A stretch of DNA of 64,000 nt from Chloroflexota bacterium. GTDB taxonomy: Bacteria > Chloroflexota > Anaerolineae > Anaerolineales > Anaerolineaceae. Positions 25,754 to 35,297 of this stretch are shown here, in pieces. Location of the stretch: positions 49,880 to 113,879 of the forward strand of contig JAJXZS010000033.1 in assembly GCA_021779955.1 (NCBI GenBank). The letters are read 5' to 3'. How positions within the stretch are numbered: the stretch's first letter is position 1; each line of letters opens with the position of its first letter. The notes beneath the pieces were generated by a model. That model was given only the letters and a program-made list of their open reading frames with translations. It was not told the origin of the DNA and did no database searches. The translations under genes and the position numbers were made by a program.

Positions 25754-25762
25754 TGGTATAAT
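25754..25762 (+). promoter_or_regulatory. Extended -10 promoter of prfA-prmC-tsaC
   Basis: TGGTATAAT fits the extended -10 consensus, 35 bp before the prfA start codon. No good -35 box is seen at the usual distance, as expected for an extended -10 promoter. Confidence 0.5.
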
Positions 25763-25796
25763 GGATGGGCTCAAATCTCATCTCAGGCTGGGAAAT

Positions 25797-26873
25797 ATGC
25801 TGGACAAAGTACAAGAAATCGAAAAGCGTTACCAGGAACTGACCACTCAGATGGAACAGAACCTGGATGATTATCAGAAAATTGGCGAGCTCAATAAGGA
25901 ACGTACCGAACTCGAGACCGTGGTTGCGCTCGGACAGAAGTACCGTGAATACCTGCAACAATACGATGAGGCTCAGCAATTGATCGAATCGGAAGATGCC
26001 GAGCTTTTGGAGCTTGCCAAAAGCGAAGCGGAAACCCTCAAAACCAAGATCGAAGAGATCGAAAAAGAATTGAAGCGCCTGCTTGTGCCAAAGGATCCGC
26101 GCGATGAAAACAATGTTTACATCGAGATCCGTGCCGGTACAGGCGGCGATGAAGCCGGTCTCTTTGCTGCCGACCTGCTGCGCATGTACATGCACTACGC
26201 CGAGGCACATCGTTGGAACGTTGAAATCATCAGCGCAAACGAGACGGGCATCGGCGGCTACAAAGAGGTCATCTTCATGGTCAAGGGCAAGGGAGCCTAT
26301 TCCAGATTCAAGTATGAATCCGGCGTCCACCGCGTTCAGAGGATCCCGGCTACCGAATCTTCAGGCAGGATCCATACCTCCACAGCGACAGTCGCGGTGA
26401 TGGCAGAAGTGGAAGATGTGGATATCCAAATCCCTGAATCGGATATCACCGTTGAAGTCTTTCGTTCTTCAGGCGCAGGTGGTCAGAATGTGCAGAAGAA
26501 CCAGACTGCAGTTCGCATCATCCACAAACCGACAGGCCTGGTCGTTGCGGTGCAGGATGAACGGTCGCAACTTCAGAATAAGCTTCGCGCACTGAGCATT
26601 CTAAAATCCCGGTTATTCGACATCGAAATGCAGAAGCGCCAGGAAGAGCGCGATGAGTCAAGGCGCTCTCAGATCGGCAGCGGCGAACGATCTGAAAAGA
26701 TACGGACATATAACTATCCCCAGAGCCGTGTGACCGACCACCGCATCAACCTTTCTTCGTACAATCTTCCGGGAGTGATGAACGGCGATCTCGACCTGTT
26801 CATCGACGAGCTTGCCCTGCGCGATGAAACTGACCGCCTGTCATCCAGCGAATCAGAAGACGATGATGAGTAA
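25797..26873 (+). CDS. prfA: Peptide chain release factor 1
   Basis: Ends translation at UAA and UAG codons. The 358-aa protein has the N-terminal coiled coil (MLDKVQEIEKRYQELTTQ), IRAGTGGDEAGLFAADLLRMY, IPATESSGRIHTSTATVAV and the catalytic loop RSSGAGGQNVQKNQTAVRI with the GGQ tripeptide methylated by PrmC. The ATG at 25797 matches the family start; an upstream in-frame ATG at 25761 lies inside the -10 box. Its end overlaps prmC. Confidence 0.96.
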   Translation: MLDKVQEIEKRYQELTTQMEQNLDDYQKIGELNKERTELETVVALGQKYREYLQQYDEAQQLIESEDAELLELAKSEAETLKTKIEEIEKELKRLLVPKDPRDENNVYIEIRAGTGGDEAGLFAADLLRMYMHYAEAHRWNVEIISANETGIGGYKEVIFMVKGKGAYSRFKYESGVHRVQRIPATESSGRIHTSTATVAVMAEVEDVDIQIPESDITVEVFRSSGAGGQNVQKNQTAVRIIHKPTGLVVAVQDERSQLQNKLRALSILKSRLFDIEMQKRQEERDESRRSQIGSGERSEKIRTYNYPQSRVTDHRINLSSYNLPGVMNGDLDLFIDELALRDETDRLSSSESEDDDE

Positions 26874-27708
26874 TCTGCAAGCATGGGCAGGACAATCCAC
26901 GCAGCGGTTGCAGGGGAAATCAGAATTCCCCTATCTCGAAAGCCAGGTTCTGCTGGCTTTCACTTTGAAGACCAGCCGTGAATGGATCATCGCGCACCCG
27001 GAGTTCGACCTTACGCCTGAGCAGGAACGGTTATTGGAATCTCACCTCGCCCAACTCATTAAAGGTGAACCCTTACCCTACATCACCGGCGTGCAGGCTT
27101 TCTACGGCCTGGACTTTTGCGTTTCACCCGATGTGCTTATTCCGCGTCCTGAGACCGAGTTACTGGTCGAGGAAGCGATCGGCTGGCTGCGGGAGCATCC
27201 AAACCGCCGCGATGCGCTCGATATGGGCACGGGATCAGGAGCGATCGCTGTAACCCTGACTGACCAGATTCCCGATCTGCTGATGATCGCAACGGATATT
27301 TCAACGAAAGCCCTGGAAGCGGCTCGCAAGAATGCAGAAAAGTACGGCGTCGACGAGCGAATTCGCTTCATCCAGTCCGATCTTTGGGAAAATATCCCCT
27401 TCAGCTTCGACCTGATCGCAGCCAACCTGCCTTATGTCCCATCTGAGACCTTGATCGGGCTTCCGGTCTTTTTGCACGAACCGCCCCTGGCGCTGGATGG
27501 AGGTCCGGACGGCTTGCGCGTAATCGATGCCTTCCTCGCACGGGCAGCGGAACACATCAAACCCGGCGGATTCATCCTGCTGGAGATCGAAGCCGGGCAG
27601 GGCGAATCCGCCATTGCCCTGGTTCAGGAAAAACTCCCCAGGGGAAACTTCAAACTGATCACAGACTACTCAAACCTTCCAAGGCTGATTACAATCCAGG
27701 GGAATTGA
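26863..27708 (+). CDS. prmC: Release factor glutamine methyltransferase
   Basis: Methylates the Gln of the GGQ motif in release factors, using S-adenosylmethionine. The 281-aa sequence has an N-terminal helical domain, PYITGVQAFYGLDFCVSPDVLIPRPETE-type segment (26990-27160 region), the SAM loop ALDMGTGSGAIAVTL and the catalytic NPPY-type motif, here AANLPYVP (Asn-Leu-Pro-Tyr). The start overlaps the prfA stop by 11 bases; ATG at 26863 and 26866 are both possible. prfA-prmC is a widely conserved pair. Confidence 0.94.
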   Translation: MMSNLQAWAGQSTQRLQGKSEFPYLESQVLLAFTLKTSREWIIAHPEFDLTPEQERLLESHLAQLIKGEPLPYITGVQAFYGLDFCVSPDVLIPRPETELLVEEAIGWLREHPNRRDALDMGTGSGAIAVTLTDQIPDLLMIATDISTKALEAARKNAEKYGVDERIRFIQSDLWENIPFSFDLIAANLPYVPSETLIGLPVFLHEPPLALDGGPDGLRVIDAFLARAAEHIKPGGFILLEIEAGQGESAIALVQEKLPRGNFKLITDYSNLPRLITIQGN

Positions 27709-27715
27709 CCGGCAA

Positions 27716-28348
27716 ATGATGAATACCACCGTTTTATCTACCAGTGAACCCGTTGCCATCGATAAAACCCTCGAATTGCTGCGGGCGGGCGGTGTGGCTG
27801 CTTTTCCAACCGATACCGTCTACGGCGTTGGAGCTGATGCGTTCAACGAGAGCGCGATTCTGCAGCTTTTCGAAGCCAAGGGACGCGACTTCAATAAGGC
27901 GATTGCCGTTCTCGTGGGCGATCTTCAACAACTCGAACTATTGACAGAAGGGCTTCCGCGTTCCGCAAATATCCTGATCGAGAGATTCTGGCCGGGAGGG
28001 CTGACGGTGATCGTCAACAAGAAAGCCGGCCTTCCACCCTCTCTTACACCGGGGAGTACTGTAGGCGTGCGGATGCCCAATCACCCCGTGGCAATCGAAC
28101 TGCTGCGCCGATTCGGACCGCTGGCAACGACTTCGGCGAATCTATCCGGCGGAAAGAATCCGCAAACAGCCGCAGATGTCCTGGAGCAGCTCGACGGACG
28201 GATTCCCCTGCTGCTGGACGGCGGGCCATGCAAAGGCGGCGTGCCATCGACGATCGTGGATTGCACCCAGGAACCTGTGCAAATTTTGCGCTATGGAGCA
28301 ATTCGAGAATCGGTGATCGAGTCGGCCTTGCGCCGGGACAAATCTTAA
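27716..28348 (+). CDS. tsaC: L-threonylcarbamoyladenylate synthase (TsaC/YwlC/Sua5 family)
   Basis: Makes threonylcarbamoyl-AMP for the universal t6A37 tRNA modification. The 210-aa protein is the short form without the Sua5 C-terminal domain: FPTDTVYGVGADAFNE, RFWPGGLTVIVNKK, VGVRMPNHPVAIELL, TTSANLSGGKNPQTAADV and GVPSTIVDCT. It starts 7 bp after prmC. prfA-prmC-tsaC is a common gene order. A terminator follows. Confidence 0.93.
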   Translation: MMNTTVLSTSEPVAIDKTLELLRAGGVAAFPTDTVYGVGADAFNESAILQLFEAKGRDFNKAIAVLVGDLQQLELLTEGLPRSANILIERFWPGGLTVIVNKKAGLPPSLTPGSTVGVRMPNHPVAIELLRRFGPLATTSANLSGGKNPQTAADVLEQLDGRIPLLLDGGPCKGGVPSTIVDCTQEPVQILRYGAIRESVIESALRRDKS

Positions 28349-28417
28349 AAAACTCTTACCGATACTTAATCCCTGATTTAACCCCAAAAGATACTATTCT
28401 CTAGTATTCTCCTCATG

Positions 28418-28460
28418 AAACCCACGCGAATGGTCCGCCTCCTTTTGCGTGGGTTTTTTA
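28418..28460 (+). terminator. Rho-independent terminator after tsaC
   Basis: AAACCCACGC and GCGTGGGTTT pair across a 19-base loop and run into TTT. It lies 70 bp after the tsaC stop and abuts the convergent cydC stop. Confidence 0.8.
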
Positions 28461-28461
28461 T

Positions 28462-30204
28462 TCAGGCAGCCATTAGCAGTTCATCAGATTGCATGTCAAC
28501 CAACAGCGCGAACCTGCCTTTCTGCGAGACCAGTTCGCAATAGGTTCCTCTCTCGGTGATCCTTCCTTTTTCGAGCAGCAGGATCTGATCCATCCCTTCC
28601 AGGTGCAGTAAATCTTGGGTGATTAACAAAATGCCGGAATTGGCACTTAAGCTCATGAGCACGCGCAGGGTTGAAGCAGCATTCGCCGGGTCGAGATTTG
28701 CCGTGGGCTCGTCGAGCAGCATGAATGGCGGATTTTGCAGAATCAACCTTGCCATGGCGATGCGCTGACTTTCGCCAGCCGAAATGTGCGCGCCCTGTTC
28801 TCCAAGCCATGTTTCCAACCCTTTGGGTAGACTTTCGTACCAGCTTCCCAATTGAGCCTTGTGCAGTGCATCGACCAGTTCCTCTACGCGGGCTTGCGGC
28901 CTGGCCAGAAGCAGATTTTCTCTCAAACTGGCATTGAAGATCGAGCTTGTAGGGCTCACCACGCCATACTGTCTGCGCAGCCAGTCTTCGTCAAGCATCG
29001 AAATGTCGTGCCCATCGAGTGAGATCTTTCCGGCATCAGGATGCCAAAATCGCAGCATCAGGTTGATGAGGCTCGTCTTGCCTGCCCCGCTCGGCCCAAC
29101 GACGGCAATTTTCTGCCCCCGCTCGAGCGTAAAGCTGACATCGTTCAAAACAGGCGCATCATCTTCCGGGTAGGCAAATGAGACCTGCTGTACCGCCAAC
29201 CGGTCAGGCGCCCGGTCGGGAAGTAAAGCTTGCCCCGACAAGACGGCTCGAGCGCCGGGCTGTGCCAGGTCGAACAACCTCCTGGCAGCCTCCAGGCTTG
29301 CGTTGAGTTGTTGGGCTGCCAGCGGCAGCGGTGTGACGCCCTCGAAGCTGGCCAGCGTCACCAGGGCCGCCACAGCAAGCAAGACGCCGCTCACCGTTCC
29401 CGAATCGACAGCAGGAATCATCCACCAAAGGACGCCGAGCAAGGTCAGATTCGAGATCAGCAAGGCGATACCGTCGCTCGCGGCATCCATCACACGATTT
29501 GCCAGTACCCGGTTCGTGTGGAGGTCTGTGCCGTGCATAACCCTGGCAAGCGCTGCTTTCTGACCGCCAAACACCTGCACGACCCCCAGATTCTGTATGA
29601 ATTCGACCATTCCTGCCGAAGACTCCGCTCTTGCTTGCGTCAGCTTCCTGGCATTGCGCTTCGAGAACACGAACATGAGCGCCGGGAGGGCTATCCCGTT
29701 CAACGCCAAACCGGCCGCCAGCACGCCGCTCAGCGGAGGAAAGATGGTACCCAGGAACCAGCTTGCCAGCCCGCCCGTGATCAAAGCCACGGCCAGCGGA
29801 GACACGCAGCGGACGTAGAAGTTCTCCAGGGTTTCGATGTCGCCCATCGCCCTCTGCAGCAGATCTCCGGAATGGATGGATTGCAGCCGGGCAGGTGCGA
29901 GCGGCTCGATGGCCTGGTAGAACCAGACTCGAATCCCGGCCAACACCTTCAGGTTGACCGAATGGGACACCAGCCTCTCAAAATAGCGGAAGACTCCGCG
30001 ACTGATGCCAAAGAAGCGCACGCCCACGATCGCCACCTGTAAATCAGCGATGGAGGGGTGCAGCGCAGCTGCAGCGATCAGGTAAGCCGACGTGCCGAGC
30101 AAGCCCACGCCCGCCGAAATCGTAGCGACCCCGGCGAGGACGGAGAGCGCCACCTGGCTGAACGCTGGTCGAAGGAATGAAAGCAGCCTGGCCAGATCCT
30201 TCAT
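28462..30204 (-). CDS. cydC: Thiol reductant ABC exporter subunit CydC
   Basis: Half of the heterodimeric CydDC exporter that moves cysteine/glutathione or otherwise supports periplasmic redox balance and is needed to assemble cytochrome bd. The 580-aa protein has six membrane spans then an ATPase domain with VGPSGAGKTSLINLMLRFW, signature ISAGESQRIAMARLIL and Walker B FMLLDEPTANLDP. The start at 30204 overlaps the cydD stop (ATGA); a longer frame upstream has no membrane character. Convergent with prfA-prmC-tsaC. Confidence 0.93.
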   Translation of the reverse strand: MKDLARLLSFLRPAFSQVALSVLAGVATISAGVGLLGTSAYLIAAAALHPSIADLQVAIVGVRFFGISRGVFRYFERLVSHSVNLKVLAGIRVWFYQAIEPLAPARLQSIHSGDLLQRAMGDIETLENFYVRCVSPLAVALITGGLASWFLGTIFPPLSGVLAAGLALNGIALPALMFVFSKRNARKLTQARAESSAGMVEFIQNLGVVQVFGGQKAALARVMHGTDLHTNRVLANRVMDAASDGIALLISNLTLLGVLWWMIPAVDSGTVSGVLLAVAALVTLASFEGVTPLPLAAQQLNASLEAARRLFDLAQPGARAVLSGQALLPDRAPDRLAVQQVSFAYPEDDAPVLNDVSFTLERGQKIAVVGPSGAGKTSLINLMLRFWHPDAGKISLDGHDISMLDEDWLRRQYGVVSPTSSIFNASLRENLLLARPQARVEELVDALHKAQLGSWYESLPKGLETWLGEQGAHISAGESQRIAMARLILQNPPFMLLDEPTANLDPANAASTLRVLMSLSANSGILLITQDLLHLEGMDQILLLEKGRITERGTYCELVSQKGRFALLVDMQSDELLMAA

Positions 30205-31967
30205 CCTCTGCCTCCCCGTTCTGCAAAGGCAGTCCGATACAGAAGAGAGGTGCGAAGCAATTCGCTTGGCGTGCCTGCAGCAGACAGACTGCCGCAATCC
30301 AGCAGGATGAGTTGGTCGCAATGCATGATCGTCGAAAGGCGGTGAGCGATCATCAGAACCGTGCGGCCGACGATCAAATCCTCGATGGCATGATTGAGCT
30401 CTCGTTCGAGCTCGATATCCAGGTGCGCAGCCGGCTCATCGAGCAGCAGGATGGGGGCATCTTTGAGGAATGCGCGCGCCAGCGCAATGCGCTGCGCCTG
30501 CCCTGAACTCACCCCGCCTGCCTGTTCGTAAAGCGGCGTGTCGTAGCCTTTCGGAAGCGACATCACCAATTGGTGTAGTTGAGCGCGCTCAGCAGCCGCC
30601 TGAACTTCCCGCAGGCTGGCGTCCGGCCTGGCCAGACGGATGTTCTCAAGGATGCTTGCGCTCAACAGGCCGGGCTTTTGCGGCACCCAGCTGATTTGCC
30701 TGCGCCAGTCCTCCAAATGAATCGAGTTTAGCTCATTGCCATCGACGAAGATACGCCCCGCTGTAGGCTCGATGAATCGCAAGAGCAACTGCATGAGCGT
30801 GGATTTTCCGCAGCCGCTGGCGCCGATCAGCCCGTGCAATTTGCCCGACTCGAGCGTCAGGTTCATGCCCTTGAGTGAATCCTGATCACGGTCCGCATAA
30901 GCAAATGACACATCCGAAAATCGGATCTTGAATGACTGCGGGAGGATGAATGACTCCTGCTCTTTGATCCCGATATTTTGGTCCGGTTCTGGAGTATCCA
31001 GCACTTCGTAAATGCGTTTTGCCGCGCTCACGCCGCTCATTCCCGCATGGAAACGAGCCCCCAACGCCCTCAACGGCAGGTAGAATTCGGGTGCAAGCAG
31101 CAGGATGAAGAATGCCTGCTCGAAAGCGATTTTCGCGGCCAACAGGCGCAATCCAATTTCGACAGCAACCACCGCCGTTGAGATCGTTGCCAGCATCTCG
31201 AGGGTCAACGCAGAAAGGAAAGTGATACGCAGCACCCTCAGCGTCGTTTCTCGGTAAGCGTCGCTCACTTCGCGCACCTGCTGCGTGCGCGCCTTGCTCT
31301 GACCGAGCGCCTTCAGCGTAGTAATGCCCTGCAAGGTGTCGAGGAAATAGGAGCCGAGCCGGCTGAGCGCCAGCCATTGACGTCTGGTCTCGTTTTCCGA
31401 GGCTTTGCCGATGAGCCACATGAAAAAGGGGATTAGCGGGGCCGTGACAAGGAAAATCAGACCGGTGATCGCGTCGATGGGGAAAACCACAAGCAGGATC
31501 AGCGTTGGCAGCAAAGCAGCAACCAGGATCTGGGGAAGATATTGGCTGAAATAAGCGTCCAGTGAATCGACGCCCTGCAGCGTGGTGGTGGTCAGTTCCC
31601 CCGTCGCTTCGCCAGAGGTAAATGACGGGCCGAGCCGCTCGATCTTTTCGAGAAGAAGCAGGCGCAAATGCCTCTTGATGCCGGCAGCCAGCATCCCTGC
31701 TGCTGAACCGTTCAAAGCCGCGATGACGGCCCTGAAAAGAATAATCAGCCCAAGCAAGCCGAAAATGGCGGCCACAGCCTGCCGCGATTGACCTGCCATG
31801 AATACGCCGTTCACCAGGCTGCTCAGCCTATGCGCCTGAAAGATGATCAACCCGCCTGCAAATAGGCTGAGCAGTACGGTCAACCCGAACCAGTACCGCG
31901 AGGTTCTGACTTCCCCAATCAAGCGCTGCGAAGTCCTCATGGTCAAATTGTGCTCGAAATGCTCCAT
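30201..31967 (-). CDS. cydD: Thiol reductant ABC exporter subunit CydD
   Basis: 588-aa partner of CydC. Membrane domain with FSQYLPQILVAALLPTLIL, LIPFFMWLIGKASENETRRQW and the conserved EFYLPLRALGARFHAGMSG, followed by the ATPase with GASGCGKSTLMQLLLRF, signature GVSSGQAQRIALARAF and Walker B LLLDEPAAHLD. The motif set fits CydD rather than MsbA-like exporters. It lies downstream of a creatininase gene, separated by a hairpin. Its substrate oxidase is encoded 5 kb away on the same strand. Confidence 0.93.
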   Translation of the reverse strand: MEHFEHNLTMRTSQRLIGEVRTSRYWFGLTVLLSLFAGGLIIFQAHRLSSLVNGVFMAGQSRQAVAAIFGLLGLIILFRAVIAALNGSAAGMLAAGIKRHLRLLLLEKIERLGPSFTSGEATGELTTTTLQGVDSLDAYFSQYLPQILVAALLPTLILLVVFPIDAITGLIFLVTAPLIPFFMWLIGKASENETRRQWLALSRLGSYFLDTLQGITTLKALGQSKARTQQVREVSDAYRETTLRVLRITFLSALTLEMLATISTAVVAVEIGLRLLAAKIAFEQAFFILLLAPEFYLPLRALGARFHAGMSGVSAAKRIYEVLDTPEPDQNIGIKEQESFILPQSFKIRFSDVSFAYADRDQDSLKGMNLTLESGKLHGLIGASGCGKSTLMQLLLRFIEPTAGRIFVDGNELNSIHLEDWRRQISWVPQKPGLLSASILENIRLARPDASLREVQAAAERAQLHQLVMSLPKGYDTPLYEQAGGVSSGQAQRIALARAFLKDAPILLLDEPAAHLDIELERELNHAIEDLIVGRTVLMIAHRLSTIMHCDQLILLDCGSLSAAGTPSELLRTSLLYRTAFAERGGRG

Positions 31968-31981
31968 TAAATCAAATCGGC

Positions 31982-32009
31982 AAGAAACCGGCTTTGCAGC
32001 CGGTTTCTT
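31982..32009 (-). terminator. Hairpin/terminator between creatininase gene and cydD
   Basis: Perfect 12-bp inverted repeat AAGAAACCGGCT/AGCCGGTTTCTT with a four-base loop. The T-rich part is within the stem and no long T-run follows on the minus strand, so termination may be partial. It lies 22 bp after the creatininase-family stop. Confidence 0.65.
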
Positions 32010-32031
32010 TGGTAAACAGTTCGGATTTCTA

Positions 32032-32712
32032 TCAGAATCTCAACAGGTCGAGGATATCATTGAGCGCCGCAGCATAGACCTCGTCCATGATCTCTTTCTC
32101 CACCTTATACGGCCCTCCGTACACGCCGTCTCCGGCGAAGTCGCGCGTTTCTCGCGAACTCAGCAAGGTCTTTGCATAGAGTGTCTCTTTAGTGCCTTCC
32201 GGCATCCCGCGCACATGGATGAACGGGAACGCTTCGATCCATGCAGCGTGGTGCGAGCGCAATCCGTGCTTTTCTGCCACCTCGGTCACCGAAGGCGCGA
32301 TCCACCACGAATACCAGGCTACTTTTATTCTCTTGAACTCGTTGGAAAGCTCGGTGATTCTTCCCCGAGCCGCATCGTTCCCGCCGTGACCATTGACGAT
32401 GACAAATCGTCTGAATCCCTGCTGGTGCAGCGAGCGCAGGATATCCTCTACAGCATCGAGGAAAGTGGATGTCCTCAAGCTGATCGTGCCGGGATAATCG
32501 AGGAAATAGGGCGAGACCCCGAAGTTCAGGGGCGGCGCCACAATCACGCCAGTCGCTTCAGAGGCTGAATTCGCCAGCGCCAGGGGAATGGCAACGTCTG
32601 TCATCACGCTCAGGTAACCGTGCTGCTCGGTTGCGCCTAAAACCAACAGTATCCGATCCTCTTTCGAGAGATACTCGGCTACTTCCATCCAATTCATGTC
32701 ACTCAGGTTCAC
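32032..32712 (-). CDS. Creatininase family amidohydrolase
   Basis: 226-aa member of the creatininase/MftE/ArfB superfamily, metal-dependent amidohydrolases. Metal-binding segments are GATEQHGYLSVMTDVAI, VNGHGGNDAARG and HHAAWIEAF (the family's HAGxxET block, with one change). Family members hydrolyse creatinine, formamidopyrimidines or peptides, and the substrate cannot be chosen here. It is a single gene between leuS and cydDC. Confidence 0.88.
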   Translation of the reverse strand: MNLSDMNWMEVAEYLSKEDRILLVLGATEQHGYLSVMTDVAIPLALANSASEATGVIVAPPLNFGVSPYFLDYPGTISLRTSTFLDAVEDILRSLHQQGFRRFVIVNGHGGNDAARGRITELSNEFKRIKVAWYSWWIAPSVTEVAEKHGLRSHHAAWIEAFPFIHVRGMPEGTKETLYAKTLLSSRETRDFAGDGVYGGPYKVEKEIMDEVYAAALNDILDLLRF

Positions 32713-32768
32713 AATTCACCTCCTCGTTCGGTGCACTCAATCATGACATGAATATTATAGATACAAAA

Positions 32769-32800
32769 ATCGGGAGAAGATACGGTATCTTCTCCCGATT
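32769..32800 (-). terminator. Rho-independent terminator of leuS
   Basis: A 16-bp perfect inverted repeat, AATCGGGAGAAGATAC facing its complement with no spacer, followed on the minus strand by TTTTTG. It lies 16 bp after the leuS stop. Confidence 0.92.
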
Positions 32801-32815
32801 CATTTCCTCGCTTGA

Positions 32816-35269
32816 CTAAACGACAATATTCACCAGTCGCCCGCGCACGTAGATTACCTGTTTCGGGGTTTTGCCTTCGAGGAACCTGTACACGGCTTCG
32901 CTTTCCAGGGCAGCCTTTTTGGCGCTCTCTTCGTCGATGCCGGCAGGCACGGTGATGCGCTCGCGCACCTTGCCGTTGACCTGAACCACCAGTGTGATCT
33001 CTTCCTCCCGGGCTGCTTCTTCATCCACCCTGGGCCAGGATTGGGTGTGGATGCTGTACGGCTTGCCCAGGCGCTCCCAGAGCTCTTCACTGATATGCGG
33101 AGCCACGGGAGCCAGCATCTTCAGATAGATCTCTGTGGCTTCCGCCCAGGCGGCACTGCCGCCAACCTTTTCTTTCAGCTTCGACATATCGTTCATTAAC
33201 TCCATCAAACTCGAAATGATGGTGTTGAACTCGAACGATTCGAAATCGCGGGTGACGGCTTTGAGCGTCTGATGCACCCTGCGCCGCAGTGTCTTGATAT
33301 CGCCTTCTGATGCTTTGCCTGCCGCTGCAGGTTCCAACAGGGTGGTCCAGGTTCGACGCAGCCAGCGCTGCACTCCGTCTATGCCACCGCTGCTCCAGGG
33401 TCCGCCCATATCCCAGCGGGCAAAGAACATCAGGTATGCGCGGACTGTATCTGCGCCGTATGCCTTCACCAGGTCGTCGGGCGCCACAACGTTTCCGCGG
33501 CTCTTCGACATCTTTTCCGAATCCTCGCCTAGCACCATGCCCTGATTGCGCAGCTGCATCATCGGCTCGTCGCCCTTTACGATGCCCATATCGCGCAGGG
33601 CTTTGTGGAAGAAGCGGGTATAGATCAGGTGCATCGTGGCGTGCTCGATGCCGCCCGTATAGGTATCAACAGGCATCCAGTAGTCATATTCCTTTTGATC
33701 GAAAGGCGCTTTGTCATCATCGGGGCTGAGATAGCGCAGGAAATACCACGAGGAGCACATGAAGGTATCCATCGTGTCTGTTTCGCGCTCGGCCGGTTCG
33801 CCGCAAATCGGGCAGGTCGTCCTGCTCCAGGTGGGATGCAGCTTCAACGGTGATTGACCTGTCGGCTTCCATTCGACATCCTCGGGCAGCTTTACAGGCA
33901 GTTGATCTTCAGGCACTGCCACCGCTCCGTGCTTCTTGCAGTAAACAATGGGGATCGGCGCGCCCCAGTAGCGCTGCCGCGAAATCAGCCAGTCACGCAG
34001 ACGGTAATTCGTCGATGCATGCCCTACTCCCAGTTTGGCGACATACTCCACGGCGCGCTCGAACGACTCGCTCCCCGGCGTCCCCGTCAGCGGCCCGGAA
34101 TTGACCAGTTCACCCGCTGCCGGAATGGCCTCATTCATTTCACCGGCTTCCAACTTGGGCGCACCTGCAGGCTGAACGACAACTTTGACAGGCAGCTTGA
34201 ACTTGCGCGCAAATTCGAAATCGCGCTGATCGTGGGCAGGAACGGCCATGATCGCGCCGGTTCCATAGGTCATCAGCACATAATCCGCGATCCAGACAGG
34301 GATGCGTTCGCCCGAAACCGGGTTGATCGCATATCCTCCGGTGAACTCACCAGTTTTTTCCTTGTCTGCAGCTTCGCGCTGGATATCCGACTGGCGTTGG
34401 GCATCCATGATGTACTGTTCGACGTTGACCTGGTTTTCGGGCGTTGTCAGCTTCTGCACCAGGGGATGCTCGGGAGCAAGCACCATGAAAGTGACTCCCC
34501 ACAAAGTATCCGGGCGGGTGGTGAACACCTCGATCGGATCGCCGGCCTCGGTTTTGAAGGTTACGAGCGCCCCAACCGACTTGCCGATCCAGTTCGTCTG
34601 CAGTGTGCGCACGCGTTCAGGCCAGTCGATGCCCTCGAAGTTCAGCAACTCTTCGGCATAATCCGTGATCTTGAAGAACCACTGCTCCAAATCCTTTTTG
34701 ATCACGGGTGTACCGCAGCGCTCGCAGTGGCGGTCTTCACCCACAACCTGTTCGCGCGCCAGTGTGGTCTGGTCTTTCGGGCACCAGTCCACAGGCGACA
34801 TCTTGCGGTAAGCCAAACCGTGCTCGAATAGCTTGATGAAGAACCACTGCGTCCATTTGTAGTATTTTTCGTCGGCCGAAATAATCTCCCGCCGCCAATC
34901 GAACATGGCGCCCATCGACTTCAATTGTGTGCGCATCCTGTCGATATTGGCATAGGTCCATTTCTTGGGGTGGATGTTGTGTTTGATCGCTGCGTTTTCG
35001 GCAGGCAGCCCAAACGCGTCGAAGCCAATCGGGAAGAGCACGTTATAGCCGTTCATGCGCTTGAAACGCGCCCTCGCATCGGAAGGCGTCATGGCGTACC
35101 AGTGGCCGATGTGGAGATCGCCTGAAGGATACGGGAGCATGGTCAACGCATAAAACTTCTTTTCGTCCGGATGAATATCCGAGTGATAGAGGCCATCAGC
35201 ATCCCATTTCGCCTGCCACTTGCGTTCGACCTCATCTGGATTGTAGTTCGGTATATTCGTGTGTGCCAT
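32816..35269 (-). CDS. leuS: Leucyl-tRNA synthetase
   Basis: Class I synthetase, 817 aa. The HIGH motif is in YPSGDLHIGHWYAMTP, followed by GYNVLFPIGFDAFGLPAENA; the editing (CP1) domain carries FTTRPDTLWGVTFMVLAPEH and the KMSKS loop reads EDSEKMSKSRGNVV. A zinc-type knuckle with CERCG is near residue 178 and a second Cys pair (CPICGEP) near 490. The C-terminal VNGKVRERITVPAG block is complete. Expression is under a leucine T-box directly upstream. Confidence 0.97.
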   Translation of the reverse strand: MAHTNIPNYNPDEVERKWQAKWDADGLYHSDIHPDEKKFYALTMLPYPSGDLHIGHWYAMTPSDARARFKRMNGYNVLFPIGFDAFGLPAENAAIKHNIHPKKWTYANIDRMRTQLKSMGAMFDWRREIISADEKYYKWTQWFFIKLFEHGLAYRKMSPVDWCPKDQTTLAREQVVGEDRHCERCGTPVIKKDLEQWFFKITDYAEELLNFEGIDWPERVRTLQTNWIGKSVGALVTFKTEAGDPIEVFTTRPDTLWGVTFMVLAPEHPLVQKLTTPENQVNVEQYIMDAQRQSDIQREAADKEKTGEFTGGYAINPVSGERIPVWIADYVLMTYGTGAIMAVPAHDQRDFEFARKFKLPVKVVVQPAGAPKLEAGEMNEAIPAAGELVNSGPLTGTPGSESFERAVEYVAKLGVGHASTNYRLRDWLISRQRYWGAPIPIVYCKKHGAVAVPEDQLPVKLPEDVEWKPTGQSPLKLHPTWSRTTCPICGEPAERETDTMDTFMCSSWYFLRYLSPDDDKAPFDQKEYDYWMPVDTYTGGIEHATMHLIYTRFFHKALRDMGIVKGDEPMMQLRNQGMVLGEDSEKMSKSRGNVVAPDDLVKAYGADTVRAYLMFFARWDMGGPWSSGGIDGVQRWLRRTWTTLLEPAAAGKASEGDIKTLRRRVHQTLKAVTRDFESFEFNTIISSLMELMNDMSKLKEKVGGSAAWAEATEIYLKMLAPVAPHISEELWERLGKPYSIHTQSWPRVDEEAAREEEITLVVQVNGKVRERITVPAGIDEESAKKAALESEAVYRFLEGKTPKQVIYVRGRLVNIVV

Positions 35270-35297
35270 TCTTAGCTCCCTTCATCGGACTTAATAA

